Position numbers and translations under genes: made by a program | Notes under the pieces: generated by a model | Told to the model about the DNA's origin: nothing | Database searches by the model: none | What the model saw: only the letters and a program-made list of their open reading frames with translations | Source: a virus | DNA length: 64,000 nt | Strand: one strand, 5' to 3' | IMG/VR virus record: IMGVR_UViG_3300009104_002192 | Coordinates: 1-64,000 of that record | In this document: piece after piece, positions 24,810 to 33,340 of the stretch | Position numbering within the stretch: the first letter of the stretch is position 1 | Layout: each line of letters begins with the position of its first letter

Positions 24810-25007
24810 ATGAAGTTTGAAGTAAACAGAAATAGCGCAAGGCCATCAGATATTCAACTTATCGCCCAAGCACTTGAGAAGGCGAAGCCTTGGGGGTTAG
24901 AAGCGGAGTTTATGTGGAGTTTGGCGACCCATTTTAAAACTTACCCTTCAGACCCTATGGATATGGCAGTTCAAGTTGCACTGGACGATTGGGATTTAGA
25001 TGATTGA
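24810..25007 (+). CDS. Small hypothetical protein, 65 aa
   Basis: MKFEVNRNSARPSDIQLIAQ, then helices; acidic end. Its stop codon overlaps the -35 of the next P1 promoter. Confidence 0.6.
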   Translation: MKFEVNRNSARPSDIQLIAQALEKAKPWGLEAEFMWSLATHFKTYPSDPMDMAVQVALDDWDLDD

Positions 25008-25031
25008 CCTTAACCTAACTATTTGTATAAT
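25004..25031 (+). promoter_or_regulatory. P1 promoter
   Basis: TTGACC (25004-25009), 16-bp spacer with TAACTATT, TATAAT (25026-25031). ATG 13 bases after the -10. Confidence 0.8.
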
Positions 25032-25043
25032 ATAGAGACGGAC

Positions 25044-25238
25044 ATGAAAACAATTAAAAAAGGAAAGATCATTAAACGTGCGTCAGACGAGGACGCAGAA
25101 CAACAGGTGAAATCGGGCTGGAAATACTGTCCCAAGTCTGAATGGCGTGAGAAAGTTCGTGACGCTAAACCAGTAGAGGAGAAGAAAGTAGAGGAGAAGA
25201 AGAAAGTAACAAAGAAGAAAGCTGTGAAAAAGAAATGA
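25044..25238 (+). CDS. Lys-rich small protein, 64 aa
   Basis: Begins MKTIKKGKIIKRASDEDAEQ, contains one WKYCPKSEW motif, and ends in a run of Lys/Val/Glu. May bind nucleic acid. Not recognised. Confidence 0.65.
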   Translation: MKTIKKGKIIKRASDEDAEQQVKSGWKYCPKSEWREKVRDAKPVEEKKVEEKKKVTKKKAVKKK

Positions 25239-25411
25239 GCGGAAAAGAAAAGCAAGAGCAAAAGCAACGCCTAGATAGGATGTTGAGTAACAGTCTCCAA
25301 GAGACTCTTGAGCGTAAAGCCCAATACTATAAGAAGTATGGGATGGAGGTTCAAGCCAAGAAGGTTCGTGCCTTCAAAAAACAAGTACGAGAAATGGTAG
25401 GAAGTCTTTAA
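25235..25411 (+). CDS. Small helical protein, 58 aa
   Basis: ATGA overlap with the preceding gene. Charged helix throughout. Not recognised. Confidence 0.55.
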   Translation: MSGKEKQEQKQRLDRMLSNSLQETLERKAQYYKKYGMEVQAKKVRAFKKQVREMVGSL

Positions 25412-25413
25412 AT

Positions 25414-25677
25414 ATGACTGATAAACAAATACTAGATGAAGCGTACCGTACCCTTCAAGTAGCAAAAAATTGTGGTGAAGGAAAGATGCAAAACGAATTA
25501 GTCACGGAGCTTGTGTCTGTAATCGAACAAGAATGGCAGAAGCGAGACGAAGAAGAAATGGTTAGCCAATACAATAGAAACAGAAGTCCAAAAGATTGGA
25601 TCGTTGACGTTCGTGAAATGGAGCGGCATCGTGGATTAGAAATTGGAGAAGATGGAACAGTTACAGATTTAAAATAA
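25414..25677 (+). CDS. Hypothetical protein, 87 aa
   Basis: Helical, acidic, with NRNRSPKDWIVDVREMERHR. Two bases after the preceding gene. Not recognised. Confidence 0.6.
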   Translation: MTDKQILDEAYRTLQVAKNCGEGKMQNELVTELVSVIEQEWQKRDEEEMVSQYNRNRSPKDWIVDVREMERHRGLEIGEDGTVTDLK

Positions 25678-25678
25678 C

Positions 25679-26032
25679 ATGAAAATAAAATGGGAAAAAA
25701 ATAGCAGGGTGCTGGGTTTAGCATCTCAAGGCAAGATTAACCAAGAAGATATTGTACCTCGTTCAAGGACGGATGAATTTCTTGATGAAGTTGCTACCGT
25801 GAGGATGAGCAGCGTAAGAGAGAAAGACCCTTTCTTGACAATCCATATTAGAGGCCCGTTAAGGCATCAGAAAAAACCTTGGGGTACATATAAATATGCG
25901 AGCGTGTGTCGTATTAACCTTGGAGGCCCGTACACAAAGAGTATGTGTTCAAACGGCGACCTTTCAGAAGCATATAGCTGGCAAGACGTTCACAACGTAG
26001 TAGAAGAAGTGAAGGAGGTGATGAGTCTATGA
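25679..26032 (+). CDS. Hypothetical protein, 117 aa
   Basis: Mixed alpha/beta, beta-rich centre (DPFLTIHIRGPLRHQKKPWG). Not recognised. It overlaps the following lipoprotein gene by 4 bases. Confidence 0.65.
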   Translation: MKIKWEKNSRVLGLASQGKINQEDIVPRSRTDEFLDEVATVRMSSVREKDPFLTIHIRGPLRHQKKPWGTYKYASVCRINLGGPYTKSMCSNGDLSEAYSWQDVHNVVEEVKEVMSL

Positions 26033-26202
26033 AGAACTTAATCCTTATTCTAGTGCTTCCACTTATCGGGTGTAGCTCGACGAGACAGGAGCCAAATATA
26101 GAGTTGCCAGAAGGTATCCATGACCTTCTTCATATAGGGGATACTTACGCCTATAAGAGCATTACAATCAAAGATTATTTCCCGCCAGCAGAAGTAAATT
26201 AA
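26029..26202 (+). CDS. Small lipoprotein, 57 aa
   Basis: Signal peptide MKNLILILVLPLIGC with lipobox LIGC at residues 12-15, then a short acidic mature part. Function unknown. Confidence 0.65.
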   Translation: MKNLILILVLPLIGCSSTRQEPNIELPEGIHDLLHIGDTYAYKSITIKDYFPPAEVN

Positions 26203-26233
26203 ATAACCTCAATCAAGAAAGGGTCAGAGTCTA

Positions 26234-27076
26234 ATGGTTATGTCAAAGAATCACCAAGCGTTAAACCCCCACTATGCAAGTTACAATTTTCTTCCTGTTA
26301 TGAGTCGAGAGGAGGAGCTTGAGGTGGGTGCAAAACTATCTAGTAAAAACGAAAGAGAGAGGAGAAAAGCTCAAGAAGAATTTGTTAACAGAAATTTAAG
26401 GCTGGTAATAAAAATTGCTTCTGGATACTCAAGGTGTGGTCTTGAGTTAGACGACATGGTTTGCGAGGGAAATATGGGATTAATGGAAGCGGCTAAAAGG
26501 TATGACCCATTAGTAGGGACGAAGTTCAGCACTTATGCCGCTTATTGGATTCGTCAAAAAATAACCAGAGCATTATGTAATCATGGACGTTTAATTAGAT
26601 TGCCTGTCCAGTTGGTTCAGTTACAACTAAAGGTTATCAAGTATGTAGACTCTTATTCTCAAGAGAACAATAACGAGGCTACCCCCAAACAAATTGCTGA
26701 AGCGTTGGAGGAGCCTGTCCATTTAGTTGAGAAAGTATTAAATTCAAAATACACTTTTACAAGCGTCGATTCTTTAATGTGCGCTGACGATGCTGCCTCA
26801 AGTTTTGGTAGCGTATTTGCTGATGAGAAAACTGATTCTCCATTAGACTCTCTTGTTAAGAATAATGACAAAGAAGTAATAAATAAATTCTTGAATAAAC
26901 TTAAAGACAGAGAAAAGTATATCATTGAGCATAGGTTCGGTCTTAATAATAAAGATATAAAAACTTTAGAAAAAATAGGTGAAGAATTTAATGTCACTAG
27001 GGAGAGGATCAGACAGGTTGAGTTTGAGGCCATGAAGAAGTTACGTTTTGCAATACAGAAAGCGTATAAGGACTAA
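26234..27076 (+). CDS. Sigma-70 family RNA polymerase sigma factor (RpoD-like, lacks region 1.1)
   Basis: Directs host RNA polymerase to promoters. Seen: region 2 from about residue 45, RNLRLVIKIASGY, DMVCEGNMGLMEAAKRYDP, FSTYAAYWIRQKITRAL (2.3/2.4); region 3 after IRLP; and region 4.2 TLEKIGEEFNVTRERIRQVE near residue 245 as the -35 reading helix. 280 aa resembles group 2/3 sigma factors. Start ATG 26234 has AAGAAAGGG 10 bases upstream; ATG 26240 is an alternative. It could serve the P1 or P2 promoters found throughout 21-47 kb (inference). Confidence 0.93.
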   Translation: MVMSKNHQALNPHYASYNFLPVMSREEELEVGAKLSSKNERERRKAQEEFVNRNLRLVIKIASGYSRCGLELDDMVCEGNMGLMEAAKRYDPLVGTKFSTYAAYWIRQKITRALCNHGRLIRLPVQLVQLQLKVIKYVDSYSQENNNEATPKQIAEALEEPVHLVEKVLNSKYTFTSVDSLMCADDAASSFGSVFADEKTDSPLDSLVKNNDKEVINKFLNKLKDREKYIIEHRFGLNNKDIKTLEKIGEEFNVTRERIRQVEFEAMKKLRFAIQKAYKD

Positions 27077-27085
27077 TTCCTTCTT

Positions 27086-27173
27086 GGGGAAGTGGTGGAA
27101 TTGGCAGACACAACAGACTTAAAATCTGTCGAACATTGAGTTCGTGCGGGTTCAAGTCCCGCCTTCCCTACCA
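27086..27173 (+). tRNA. tRNA-Leu (anticodon UAA)
   Basis: The 88-nt cloverleaf includes an encoded CCA. Acceptor GGGGAAG pairs with CTTCCCT. The anticodon stem is ACAGA/TCTGT, with loop CTTAAAA giving anticodon TAA at 27120-27122. The long variable arm CGAAC-ATTGA-GTTCG marks a class II (Leu) tRNA, and the T-arm GCGGGTTCAAGTCCCGC is canonical. It reads UUA/UUG, fitting the AT-rich codon use here. Confidence 0.97.
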
Positions 27174-27192
27174 ATCTTTTTTTAATATAAAA

Positions 27193-27807
27193 ATGTTTGA
27201 TGAATTTAAAACAATTTTTTCCAAACTCAAAGGTAGAGTTAATGAAAAGAGAAAGAAACTTGATAAGATTAAATTTAATAAGGTCGGAACTGGTGGAGCT
27301 AAAGAATATGGGATAAATGATGAAGAAGTTCAGAACTTAAAAGAGGTACGAAAGTTAAGACGTAAACCGCGACTGTACGGTAGACGTAAAAATTTCCGTC
27401 AGATTGCTGACGAGATGAACAAACAAGGACGTAAGAATCGTCAGGGTAATCCTTGGACAGAGCAAGCTATTAGAGTTATGTTTATTGATCGAACCGATAG
27501 AACTAAAGCTAATAAAAGACGTAAAAATCAGATTAAAAGTCTTGAAGCGGAGGTGGAATTTGATTTAACCCTTGAATACCTAGCTGAACTTTGGGAACAA
27601 CAAAAGGGTTTGTGTGCTATCACTGGATTAAAAATGATTAAACCGGATCAGCCTAGATCACCTTTAAATGGTTCACCAGATAGAGTAGATTCCAGTAAAG
27701 GCTACGTTAAAGGTAACGTCCAGTGGTTATGCACGTTTGTTAATTATGCTAAAAATGATTTCAATAATAGGGAAATTAAGGAGATATTTCAAGCTATTAA
27801 GATTTGA
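27193..27807 (+). CDS. HNH endonuclease with recombinase-like helical region
   Basis: C-terminal residues 140-200: QKGLCAITGLKM, SPLNGSPDRVDSSKGYVKGN and VQWLCTFVNYAKNDF, an HNH variant common in phages (C..TG ... DR.d...GY..gN). Residues 75-110 (IADEMNKQGRKNRQGNPWTE) resemble the helical segment in serine recombinases that reads repeats. ATG 27193 chosen; the frame stays open upstream through the tRNA, which is not coding. Lies directly beside the tRNA gene. Confidence 0.8.
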   Translation: MFDEFKTIFSKLKGRVNEKRKKLDKIKFNKVGTGGAKEYGINDEEVQNLKEVRKLRRKPRLYGRRKNFRQIADEMNKQGRKNRQGNPWTEQAIRVMFIDRTDRTKANKRRKNQIKSLEAEVEFDLTLEYLAELWEQQKGLCAITGLKMIKPDQPRSPLNGSPDRVDSSKGYVKGNVQWLCTFVNYAKNDFNNREIKEIFQAIKI

Positions 27808-27811
27808 ATTA

Positions 27812-27827
27812 TTTTAAAATTTTAAAA
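27812..27827. repeat. AT-only palindrome TTTTAAAATTTTAAAA
   Basis: Perfect 16-bp palindrome just downstream of the HNH gene. Followed by a small hairpin GTACCG-AAA-CGGTA and a T-rich run that may end transcription. Confidence 0.5.
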
Positions 27828-27871
27828 AAAGTACCGAAACGGTAGCTTGATTTATTTTTTTCAAAAAAGAT

Positions 27872-27899
27872 TTGACTCAACTCTAACCATCGCTATAAT
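27872..27899 (+). promoter_or_regulatory. P1 promoter of rIIA
   Basis: TTGACT, 16-bp spacer with TAACCATC, TATAAT (27894-27899). ATG is 9 bases after the -10 with no Shine-Dalgarno between. Confidence 0.9.
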
Positions 27900-27907
27900 T
27901 AGCATCA

Positions 27908-30145
27908 ATGAAACCATTAGAGAAAAGACAAACCCTTAAAACCAGCGGCATCCAAAAGTCTGTTAGCTTTGGAATCAAGCAGTCTGGCATCCACCACGTT
28001 CTAGGCATCTTGCGTGACCAACTTTATTCAGACAAGGTTCTTGCAATTATTCGTGAGTATTCTACCAATGCGGTTGACGCTCATATTGAAGCGGGAAATG
28101 CGGATCGTCCTATCGAAGTAACTTTCCCAACTAAATTAAAGCCAGTATTCAAGGTTCGTGACTTTGGTGATGGTCTTACAGAGCAAGAGATTCAAGACGT
28201 TTACGCTTTTTACGGTGAATCCACCAAACGTAATAGTAACGACTGTACGGGTATGCTAGGTATCGGCTCAAAGTCTGCTTTCTCATACGGAGACAATTTC
28301 GTTATTAATTCTTTCGTAAAAGGTAAGAAGATTACTTACAACGCCTTTATTGATCCGTCTCAAGTCGGCCAGATTTCCAAGCTGTCTGAAGAAGATACTG
28401 ATGAAGAAGATGGTATTGAAATTTCTGTACCTGTTCGTGAGGATGATTGTCAGGAGTTCCTAGACAAAGGCAAGACTCTGTTTGAGTGGTTCTCCGTCCG
28501 TCCTAATGTGAAAGGTTGTAATCCTTTCGAGTATAAGGACTCAAAAGTTTTATTTTCTGGTGATAATTGGGAGTGGAGAGATGTAGTGAGTGACAGGTAT
28601 CACAGTTATCGTAGTCGTCATGGCGAGTTGACTGTTGTTATGGGCAACATTGGATACCCTGTTGATTCCTCCGACTTGAATTTATCTTATGATGATAAAA
28701 TTTCTCATCTTGTGTCGGAGAATTTGGTTTTGCGTGTGCCTATTGGAGATGTAGAGATTTCTGCTTCACGGGAAAAGTTACAGTTTACTGATTATACTCG
28801 TAAAAAGTTGAAGATGCACCTTCAAACGGTTCGTGAAGAACTTTCTAGTACGATTAGCAAGCAGTTCAAAGTGTGTAACACCTTGTTTGAAGCGAAATGT
28901 TTATATGGCAGTACGTTCCGTACAGATTCGCCTTTGTATGCTTTAAGGGATGTTATTAAAGATCATCTTGTATGGAATGGTAAAACGGTAGATGGAGACT
29001 CCTACAACACTTACGGTACAGGTGGAGCAACTACGGTAAGGTTTAAGAAAAGTTATCGTGGTGAGCGTTACAAAAGTGACGAATGTGGCTCGTTCTCTTG
29101 CGATAAGAATTTGGTTCTTATCGAAAATGATATAGGGCATCGTCGTGGAATGATGGGTAGGATTTTACCTATCATCCACAATCAGAAGAAAACTCCTGTC
29201 ATGCTTGAGTTCCAATCTTTTTCTGACGGTGATAAAATCATCAAAGCTGATAAGGTTCGTGCTAATTGGATTAAAAAGGAAAAATTCGATGGCACTCTTG
29301 TGAAGTTGTCGGAGTTGCCAAAGCATAAGATGAGTGAGTTCGTTGGTTATCAACGGAGTGCTTCCACTACCTCTGGAGGGGTTAAGAATGGTAAACATTC
29401 TGCAAAGTTATTTGAGCTTGATATAGTTACCGAAAGAAGGGGTTGGCATAGTCCAAAATCTGACTTTTGGAACATTGCGGAAGTAGACATGGATAACGGT
29501 GGAGTATTTGTAATTATTGACAAATTCAATGCTTTGAGAGGGTTGTCCGATGAGTGTGCTAGTCAACTTATCAATAAAGTTAAAGACTTAAAAGCTATTG
29601 GAGTTAAGGTTCCTAAAGTCTACGCAGTTAAGATTAAACAACGTAGTCAGTTAGAGGGTAAAAAAGGTTGGCAGAATTTTTATGATTTTGCCAAGGAAAA
29701 AACCCTAGAGAAGTTAAACGAAGGTTCTTTAACTCAATCTTACGTCGATTACAAGTCTGCTACGGACTTTACTGGAAATCGTGAAGATGCTTGGGGTTCA
29801 TATAAATCTGAAGCGTTGGAAATGTTACTGAAAGGATTGCCTCAACTAGCAGACAAAGAAGGAACGATAGCCACTTTCTTAACTAATTACCAGTTGATGA
29901 AATCGGCCAATGGTAAAGCCAAACAGTTGCAGAAATTGGTGGAGGTAGCGAACGAATATACTGACATTAAAAAGTTAAAGATTAAACCTACTTACGATCT
30001 AAAACAAGAGTTTAAGACCGTGATTGAAAAGTATTCGATGCTGAAGCACCTTGATTCTCATGGTTGGAGATGGAATAATACCAAGGAAATTCAAAGCGAT
30101 GTCATTAATTACATTAACGTCATTGACCTTTGCAACAAGAGTTAG
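27908..30145 (+). CDS. rIIA: rIIA-like protein (GHKL ATPase fold)
   Basis: T4 rIIA homologues are membrane-associated proteins that influence lysis timing and exclusion by other prophages. Seen: the GHKL ATP-binding boxes REYSTNAVDAHIEAG near residue 47 (N box), VRDFGDGLTEQEI near residue 83 (G1) and GMLGIGSKSAFSYGDN near residue 116 (G2). Length 745 aa, close to T4 rIIA (725). The rIIB homologue lies 0.8 kb downstream in its own unit. Confidence 0.85.
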   Translation: MKPLEKRQTLKTSGIQKSVSFGIKQSGIHHVLGILRDQLYSDKVLAIIREYSTNAVDAHIEAGNADRPIEVTFPTKLKPVFKVRDFGDGLTEQEIQDVYAFYGESTKRNSNDCTGMLGIGSKSAFSYGDNFVINSFVKGKKITYNAFIDPSQVGQISKLSEEDTDEEDGIEISVPVREDDCQEFLDKGKTLFEWFSVRPNVKGCNPFEYKDSKVLFSGDNWEWRDVVSDRYHSYRSRHGELTVVMGNIGYPVDSSDLNLSYDDKISHLVSENLVLRVPIGDVEISASREKLQFTDYTRKKLKMHLQTVREELSSTISKQFKVCNTLFEAKCLYGSTFRTDSPLYALRDVIKDHLVWNGKTVDGDSYNTYGTGGATTVRFKKSYRGERYKSDECGSFSCDKNLVLIENDIGHRRGMMGRILPIIHNQKKTPVMLEFQSFSDGDKIIKADKVRANWIKKEKFDGTLVKLSELPKHKMSEFVGYQRSASTTSGGVKNGKHSAKLFELDIVTERRGWHSPKSDFWNIAEVDMDNGGVFVIIDKFNALRGLSDECASQLINKVKDLKAIGVKVPKVYAVKIKQRSQLEGKKGWQNFYDFAKEKTLEKLNEGSLTQSYVDYKSATDFTGNREDAWGSYKSEALEMLLKGLPQLADKEGTIATFLTNYQLMKSANGKAKQLQKLVEVANEYTDIKKLKIKPTYDLKQEFKTVIEKYSMLKHLDSHGWRWNNTKEIQSDVINYINVIDLCNKS

Positions 30146-30220
30146 ATTCGGTAGGTATTTGAGTGGTTTCGACTACTGAATCATTTAGAGGCGGCTTTTC
30201 TTTCGGGAGGAGTCGCCTCT
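30145..30220 (+). terminator. Two hairpins after rIIA
   Basis: Hairpin 1: GATTC/GAATC around AGTGGT-TTCG-ACTACT (a UUCG tetraloop). Hairpin 2 (30187-30220): AGAGGCG...CGCCTCT with further G-U pairs. No U-run follows, so they may be a processed or stabilising 3' end rather than a classic terminator. Confidence 0.45.
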
Positions 30221-30234
30221 CTACTGTAAATTAA

Positions 30235-30250
30235 TTTAAAATTTTTTAAA
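30235..30250. repeat. AT-only near-palindrome
   Basis: TTTAAAATTTTTTAAA, a variant of the palindromes at 24791 and 27812, again in a gap between genes. Confidence 0.4.
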
Positions 30251-30267
30251 AATTAGAGAAGATTATT

Positions 30268-30435
30268 ATGAGTAAACAAGAAAACATAGACGGGGTACAG
30301 CTTGAGAAACTTCTTGCAAAGTACGAAAAAGAGTACGAGAGTATTATAGTGATGGATGATTATGATGGAGGCCGAAAAGAAGCCTTGAGAGTAGTCATAG
30401 AAGATTTGCATAAAAAAATGTGGTGGACAATTTAG
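30268..30435 (+). CDS. Small hypothetical protein, 55 aa
   Basis: Acidic helical protein (MSKQENIDGVQLEKLLAKYE...). Not recognised. Confidence 0.55.
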   Translation: MSKQENIDGVQLEKLLAKYEKEYESIIVMDDYDGGRKEALRVVIEDLHKKMWWTI

Positions 30436-30505
30436 AAAATTTATTATTCCTTCTCTTGCGAGAAGAAAACTATTAAATTAATAATTATTAGGATTTGAAA
30501 AAATT

Positions 30506-30856
30506 ATGGAAAAACCAAAATTATCTTACTCAAGGCTGGAAGAAAAGCCATTACTATTTAATCAAGCAGCAATCGAAGCGGCAGTAGAGCATCTGAATAA
30601 ACATGATGCTTATTACTATCAAGGTCTGCCAGAATTTGAAGCTGATGATAAATTTAAAGATTATTATATTCAAGAACACAATAGAGAACCAGAACAAGAA
30701 GATATTCAAAAGTATGTGGTAGATTTAATTATGGAGTGCGTAGAAGAAAACAAGAAAGAGCAGGAGAGAGTAGAGAAAAGTAAAGAGTCTTGTTCAAGGG
30801 TTAATATCTCACAAGGCCAAGAATATAATTCTAAAAAAAGAAAGAAAAAGGGTTGA
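30506..30856 (+). CDS. Hypothetical protein, 116 aa
   Basis: Helical, Glu/Lys/Gln-rich with YYYQGLPEFEADDKFKDYYI. Basic C-terminal tail KKRKKKG. Its end overlaps the -35 of the rIIB promoter. Confidence 0.65.
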   Translation: MEKPKLSYSRLEEKPLLFNQAAIEAAVEHLNKHDAYYYQGLPEFEADDKFKDYYIQEHNREPEQEDIQKYVVDLIMECVEENKKEQERVEKSKESCSRVNISQGQEYNSKKRKKKG

Positions 30857-30880
30857 CCCCGCTTTAACCATCTGTATAAT
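30853..30880 (+). promoter_or_regulatory. P1 promoter of rIIB
   Basis: TTGACC (30853-30858), 16-bp spacer with TAACCATC, TATAAT (30875-30880). Here the ATG is 36 bases downstream, with GAAGGAAAAA in between. Confidence 0.88.
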
Positions 30881-30915
30881 AGAGAGAGTAAGCAGTTAAA
30901 GAAGGAAAAAATTAT

Positions 30916-31737
30916 ATGATACCATATATCTTAACCGAAAAGAGTCTAACGGTTGTAATCGAAGGCAAGGCTCATACTATGAACAACGATCACCCATCGT
31001 TTGAACGTGCTAAAGAAGCGTTAAAGGACGAGGAGTGGGAGCGTTTAGAAAACCTATTTGATGTATCGAAGGCAGTCGAAGACTATCTTGATTCAGATGC
31101 AGAAATCGAGGTAAAGGATGGAGCAGTATTCTACCAAGGTGAATCAGTTCACAACTTGGTCGTGGATAAGATTTTGAACTTCATGCGTAACAATGAGCCA
31201 TATCAACCCTTGATTAAATTCCTTGGGAATATGATGGATAACCCATCTCATCGTGCTATTGATGAGCTATACTCTTTCTTGGAGCATAAGGCGATGCCTA
31301 TTACTCCTGACGGCAATTTCCTTGCCTACAAGGGTGTAACCGATGATTTCAAGGACTTCCATACTCGTACCTTCTCCAATAAGGTTGGAGATGTGCTTGA
31401 AATGCGTAGGAATGGTGTGTGTGACGATGCTAACCTTGGTTGTTCGTCAGGATTCCATGCTGGTAGCTATGACTACGCTAAAGGGTATGCGAGTAACGGA
31501 GGCAATCTTATGATTGTTGAAATTAATCCAGCAGACGTTGTAAGCGTCCCTTATGATTGCAGTTGTCAGAAGTTGCGTACATCCAAGTATAAGGTTGTGG
31601 GTCATTACGAAACAGTTGATGCCCCGCCCTTAAATGAAGGTCTGAATACCGATTTTGGTGATTGGGATGAAGATTATAGTAGTGATTGGAATGAGGGTTA
31701 CGAACAGGCCAAGAAGGACTTTGGGCTTGACGATTAG
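30916..31737 (+). CDS. rIIB: rIIB-like protein
   Basis: Partner of rIIA in T4-like phages. Seen: N-terminal sheet followed by VVDKILNFMRNNEPYQPLIK near residue 76, MDNPSHRAIDELYSFLEH, MPITPDGNFLAYKGV near residue 126, LGCSSGFHAGSYDYAKGYA and VPYDCSCQKLRTSKYKVVG, all hallmarks of rIIB and related phage proteins. 273 aa versus 312 in T4. Ends in an acidic tail. Confidence 0.87.
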   Translation: MIPYILTEKSLTVVIEGKAHTMNNDHPSFERAKEALKDEEWERLENLFDVSKAVEDYLDSDAEIEVKDGAVFYQGESVHNLVVDKILNFMRNNEPYQPLIKFLGNMMDNPSHRAIDELYSFLEHKAMPITPDGNFLAYKGVTDDFKDFHTRTFSNKVGDVLEMRRNGVCDDANLGCSSGFHAGSYDYAKGYASNGGNLMIVEINPADVVSVPYDCSCQKLRTSKYKVVGHYETVDAPPLNEGLNTDFGDWDEDYSSDWNEGYEQAKKDFGLDD

Positions 31738-31779
31738 GAGAAAGTAATCTGCGTGTTGCTATACACGGGGGGAACAAAA

Positions 31780-31826
31780 ACGAGGTCGTTGAGCTTGCCT
31801 TCAGCTTGATGGCCTCGTTTTATTTT
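31780..31826 (+). terminator. Terminator after rIIB
   Basis: ACGAGG pairs with CCTCGT across a 27-base loop containing a smaller stem (GAGCTTG/CAGCTTG region), followed by TTTTATTTT. Confidence 0.7.
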
Positions 31827-31860
31827 AAAATTATTTTAAATTTAATATAATTCGAGAAAG

Positions 31861-32157
31861 ATGTTTAAAGCAAAACCATACGTTAAAGTAGGAACAGGGG
31901 AGTGGATTGCAATTATCCCCCGTCCTCCAAAATATGCCACACACGCCGTTCTAACGATGCACAACGATTTGAAGGAGAATGGTAAGCCCAAGACGGCAAC
32001 TCTCCCCATACAGGATTTTGGGTGCTTTAAAGGGGTATCTGGGAGCTTTCACTATATCCGTATGGACAACAGGCGTAAGGTGCATGAGGAGTATAAAGAA
32101 AGTTGGAAATGGAACGGTAGAGAGGTCGAAGGCATAGAGCAACTATTAGAACAATAG
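31861..32157 (+). CDS. Hypothetical protein, 98 aa
   Basis: Beta-rich start (KPYVKVGTGEWIAIIPRPPK), basic centre, helical end. Not recognised. Flanked on both sides by terminators. Confidence 0.7.
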   Translation: MFKAKPYVKVGTGEWIAIIPRPPKYATHAVLTMHNDLKENGKPKTATLPIQDFGCFKGVSGSFHYIRMDNRRKVHEEYKESWKWNGREVEGIEQLLEQ

Positions 32158-32183
32158 AATTATTTAAAATTTTAATTAATTTG

Positions 32184-32212
32184 AACGGGGCATTTGCTCC
32201 GTTATTTTTTTC
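32184..32212 (+). terminator. Rho-independent terminator
   Basis: AACGGGGC-ATTT-GCTCCGTT hairpin followed by ATTTTTTT. Confidence 0.85.
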
Positions 32213-32321
32213 ATTTATTCCTTGCTTATACCCATGCTTAAACTATGTTGAAAGGTAGTTTGAGTGTCTTATTACATATACAAGAGACTCTTTTTAATAT
32301 ATGAATTAATAGGTATAAAAA

Positions 32322-32465
32322 ATGGATGTAATTATTGTTATTGGGGGAGCGTTACTGTTAATGTATATGTCTACCCCAAAGAGAGAAAGCGGAGAGGGAG
32401 GGACTAATGTGTCCATAAACGACTCAAAAGGTGATGATAATAGCCTATTTAGTTGGTTCTTCTAG
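32322..32465 (+). CDS. 47-aa membrane peptide
   Basis: MDVIIVIGGALLLMYMSTPK then a polar tail. Function unknown. The stop codon is part of a TAGGTTGTCTGAT repeat. Confidence 0.45.
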   Translation: MDVIIVIGGALLLMYMSTPKRESGEGGTNVSINDSKGDDNSLFSWFF

Positions 32466-32475
32466 GTTGTCTGAT
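32463..32475 (+). repeat. TAGGTTGT repeat, copy 1
   Basis: TAGGTTGTCTGAT; the word recurs at 32855, 33337 and 33366. Confidence 0.5.
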
Positions 32476-32608
32476 ATAGGAGGAAATATAGAGTAGAATA
32501 ATAGGAGTAATCACTTATTATTATTATTGTGTGTATAAACATGGGTATGTGTAAAATTTATATTTAATTTAATATAATTATTTAAAACTTATTTATTTAT
32601 TTTTAATT

Positions 32609-32815
32609 ATGAAGATAGAAGCTAACAAGAAAAAAGATTTATTTAAAATTTATGTCAATGCTGCTTTAAGCAATGTACGGGCATGGAATAAGAAAGTAAA
32701 GGGAACAAAATATGCTATCAATAAAAAAGATAGTTATTCAGATAAATTATTAAAAATTTATAGATATGCTAATGAGCATGAAGAATCTGACTATAACAGC
32801 GGCCCCCAATTATAA
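32609..32815 (+). CDS. Small basic protein, 68 aa
   Basis: Lys-rich helical protein (MKIEANKKKDLFKIYVNAAL...). Not recognised. It sits in very AT-rich surroundings. Confidence 0.55.
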   Translation: MKIEANKKKDLFKIYVNAALSNVRAWNKKVKGTKYAINKKDSYSDKLLKIYRYANEHEESDYNSGPQL

Positions 32816-32854
32816 ATAATATATTATAATTTAATTTAATTATATTTAATTTTT

Positions 32855-32880
32855 GTAGGTTGTCTGATTTTCTCGAAATA
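32855..32880 (+). repeat. GTAGGTTGT repeat, copy 2
   Basis: GTAGGTTGTCTGATT followed by CTCGAAATA, which also follows copy 3. Confidence 0.55.
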
Positions 32881-32886
32881 AAGCAC

Positions 32887-32915
32887 TTGACCCTCCTATA
32901 ACTATATGTTATAAT
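32887..32915 (+). promoter_or_regulatory. P1-like promoter
   Basis: TTGACC (32887-32892), 17-bp spacer with TAACTATA, TATAAT (32910-32915). Drives the zinc-finger gene through a long leader with a hairpin. Confidence 0.75.
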
Positions 32916-32970
32916 ATATATGTTGATGGGGTAGGTCTCATAGCATAGTGTGTGTTGTTCATAAGCGAAG

Positions 32971-33000
32971 TCCTCTGTCCTGCGAGTGTAGGATGGAGGA
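32971..33000 (+). promoter_or_regulatory. Leader hairpin
   Basis: TCCTC-T-GTCCT and AGGAT-G-GAGGA pair around an 8-base loop, within the 5' leader of the gene at 33034. Could regulate translation or be a binding site; no U-run follows. Confidence 0.45.
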
Positions 33001-33033
33001 TTTTCGTGTAAATATAGGTGATGAAACAACACT

Positions 33034-33267
33034 ATGTATTTCTACGCTTGTCCATACTGCGCTCCGTGCGCCCAAGCTCATCTCTTTCTGTCGAAAGAGA
33101 AAGCGGTACAGTGTGGTTGTAAGCAGGGGTTCTTCAACAAAGATAAAGAATGTAAGAAACAAAAATATAAATGTAAAGAGGTTTGGAAATGCAGAAAATG
33201 TAAAGAGGTTTGGGTTGAGTCAGAAGAATTTTTAAAAGAGCAAAAAAGAAAAATAAAAGATGGATAA
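33034..33267 (+). CDS. Cysteine-rich zinc-finger protein, 77 aa
   Basis: MYFYACPYCAPCAQAH at the start, CGCKQG, and CRKCKEVW near residue 53. At least two CxxC pairs, Lys-rich throughout. This frame is preferred over an overlapping one because of the ordered Cys pairs. A transcription or RNA-binding regulator is possible. Confidence 0.65.
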   Translation: MYFYACPYCAPCAQAHLFLSKEKAVQCGCKQGFFNKDKECKKQKYKCKEVWKCRKCKEVWVESEEFLKEQKRKIKDG

Positions 33268-33340
33268 TATAATAATAATTATTACATTGATAGTAGCTCC
33301 TTATTTATTTTGGAAAATATGGAATCGCTCCAAATGGTAG
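33260..33340 (+). CDS. 26-aa membrane peptide
   Basis: MDNIIIIITLIVAPYLFWKI with a short basic end, overlapping the preceding gene by 8 bases. Its stop lies in repeat copy 3. Confidence 0.35.
   Translation: MDNIIIIITLIVAPYLFWKIWNRSKW

Noticed and set aside
27086-27807. Integration site with an integrase at the tRNA
   Set aside because: The neighbouring protein is an HNH-type enzyme with a helical region; no tyrosine or serine integrase catalytic motifs are seen, and the tRNA is complete and phage-encoded with CCA.
32948-33235. Overlapping frame with 95 codons in front of and across the zinc-finger gene
   Set aside because: Begins within the leader hairpin and has no coherent motif, whereas the frame from 33034 gives ordered CxxC pairs.
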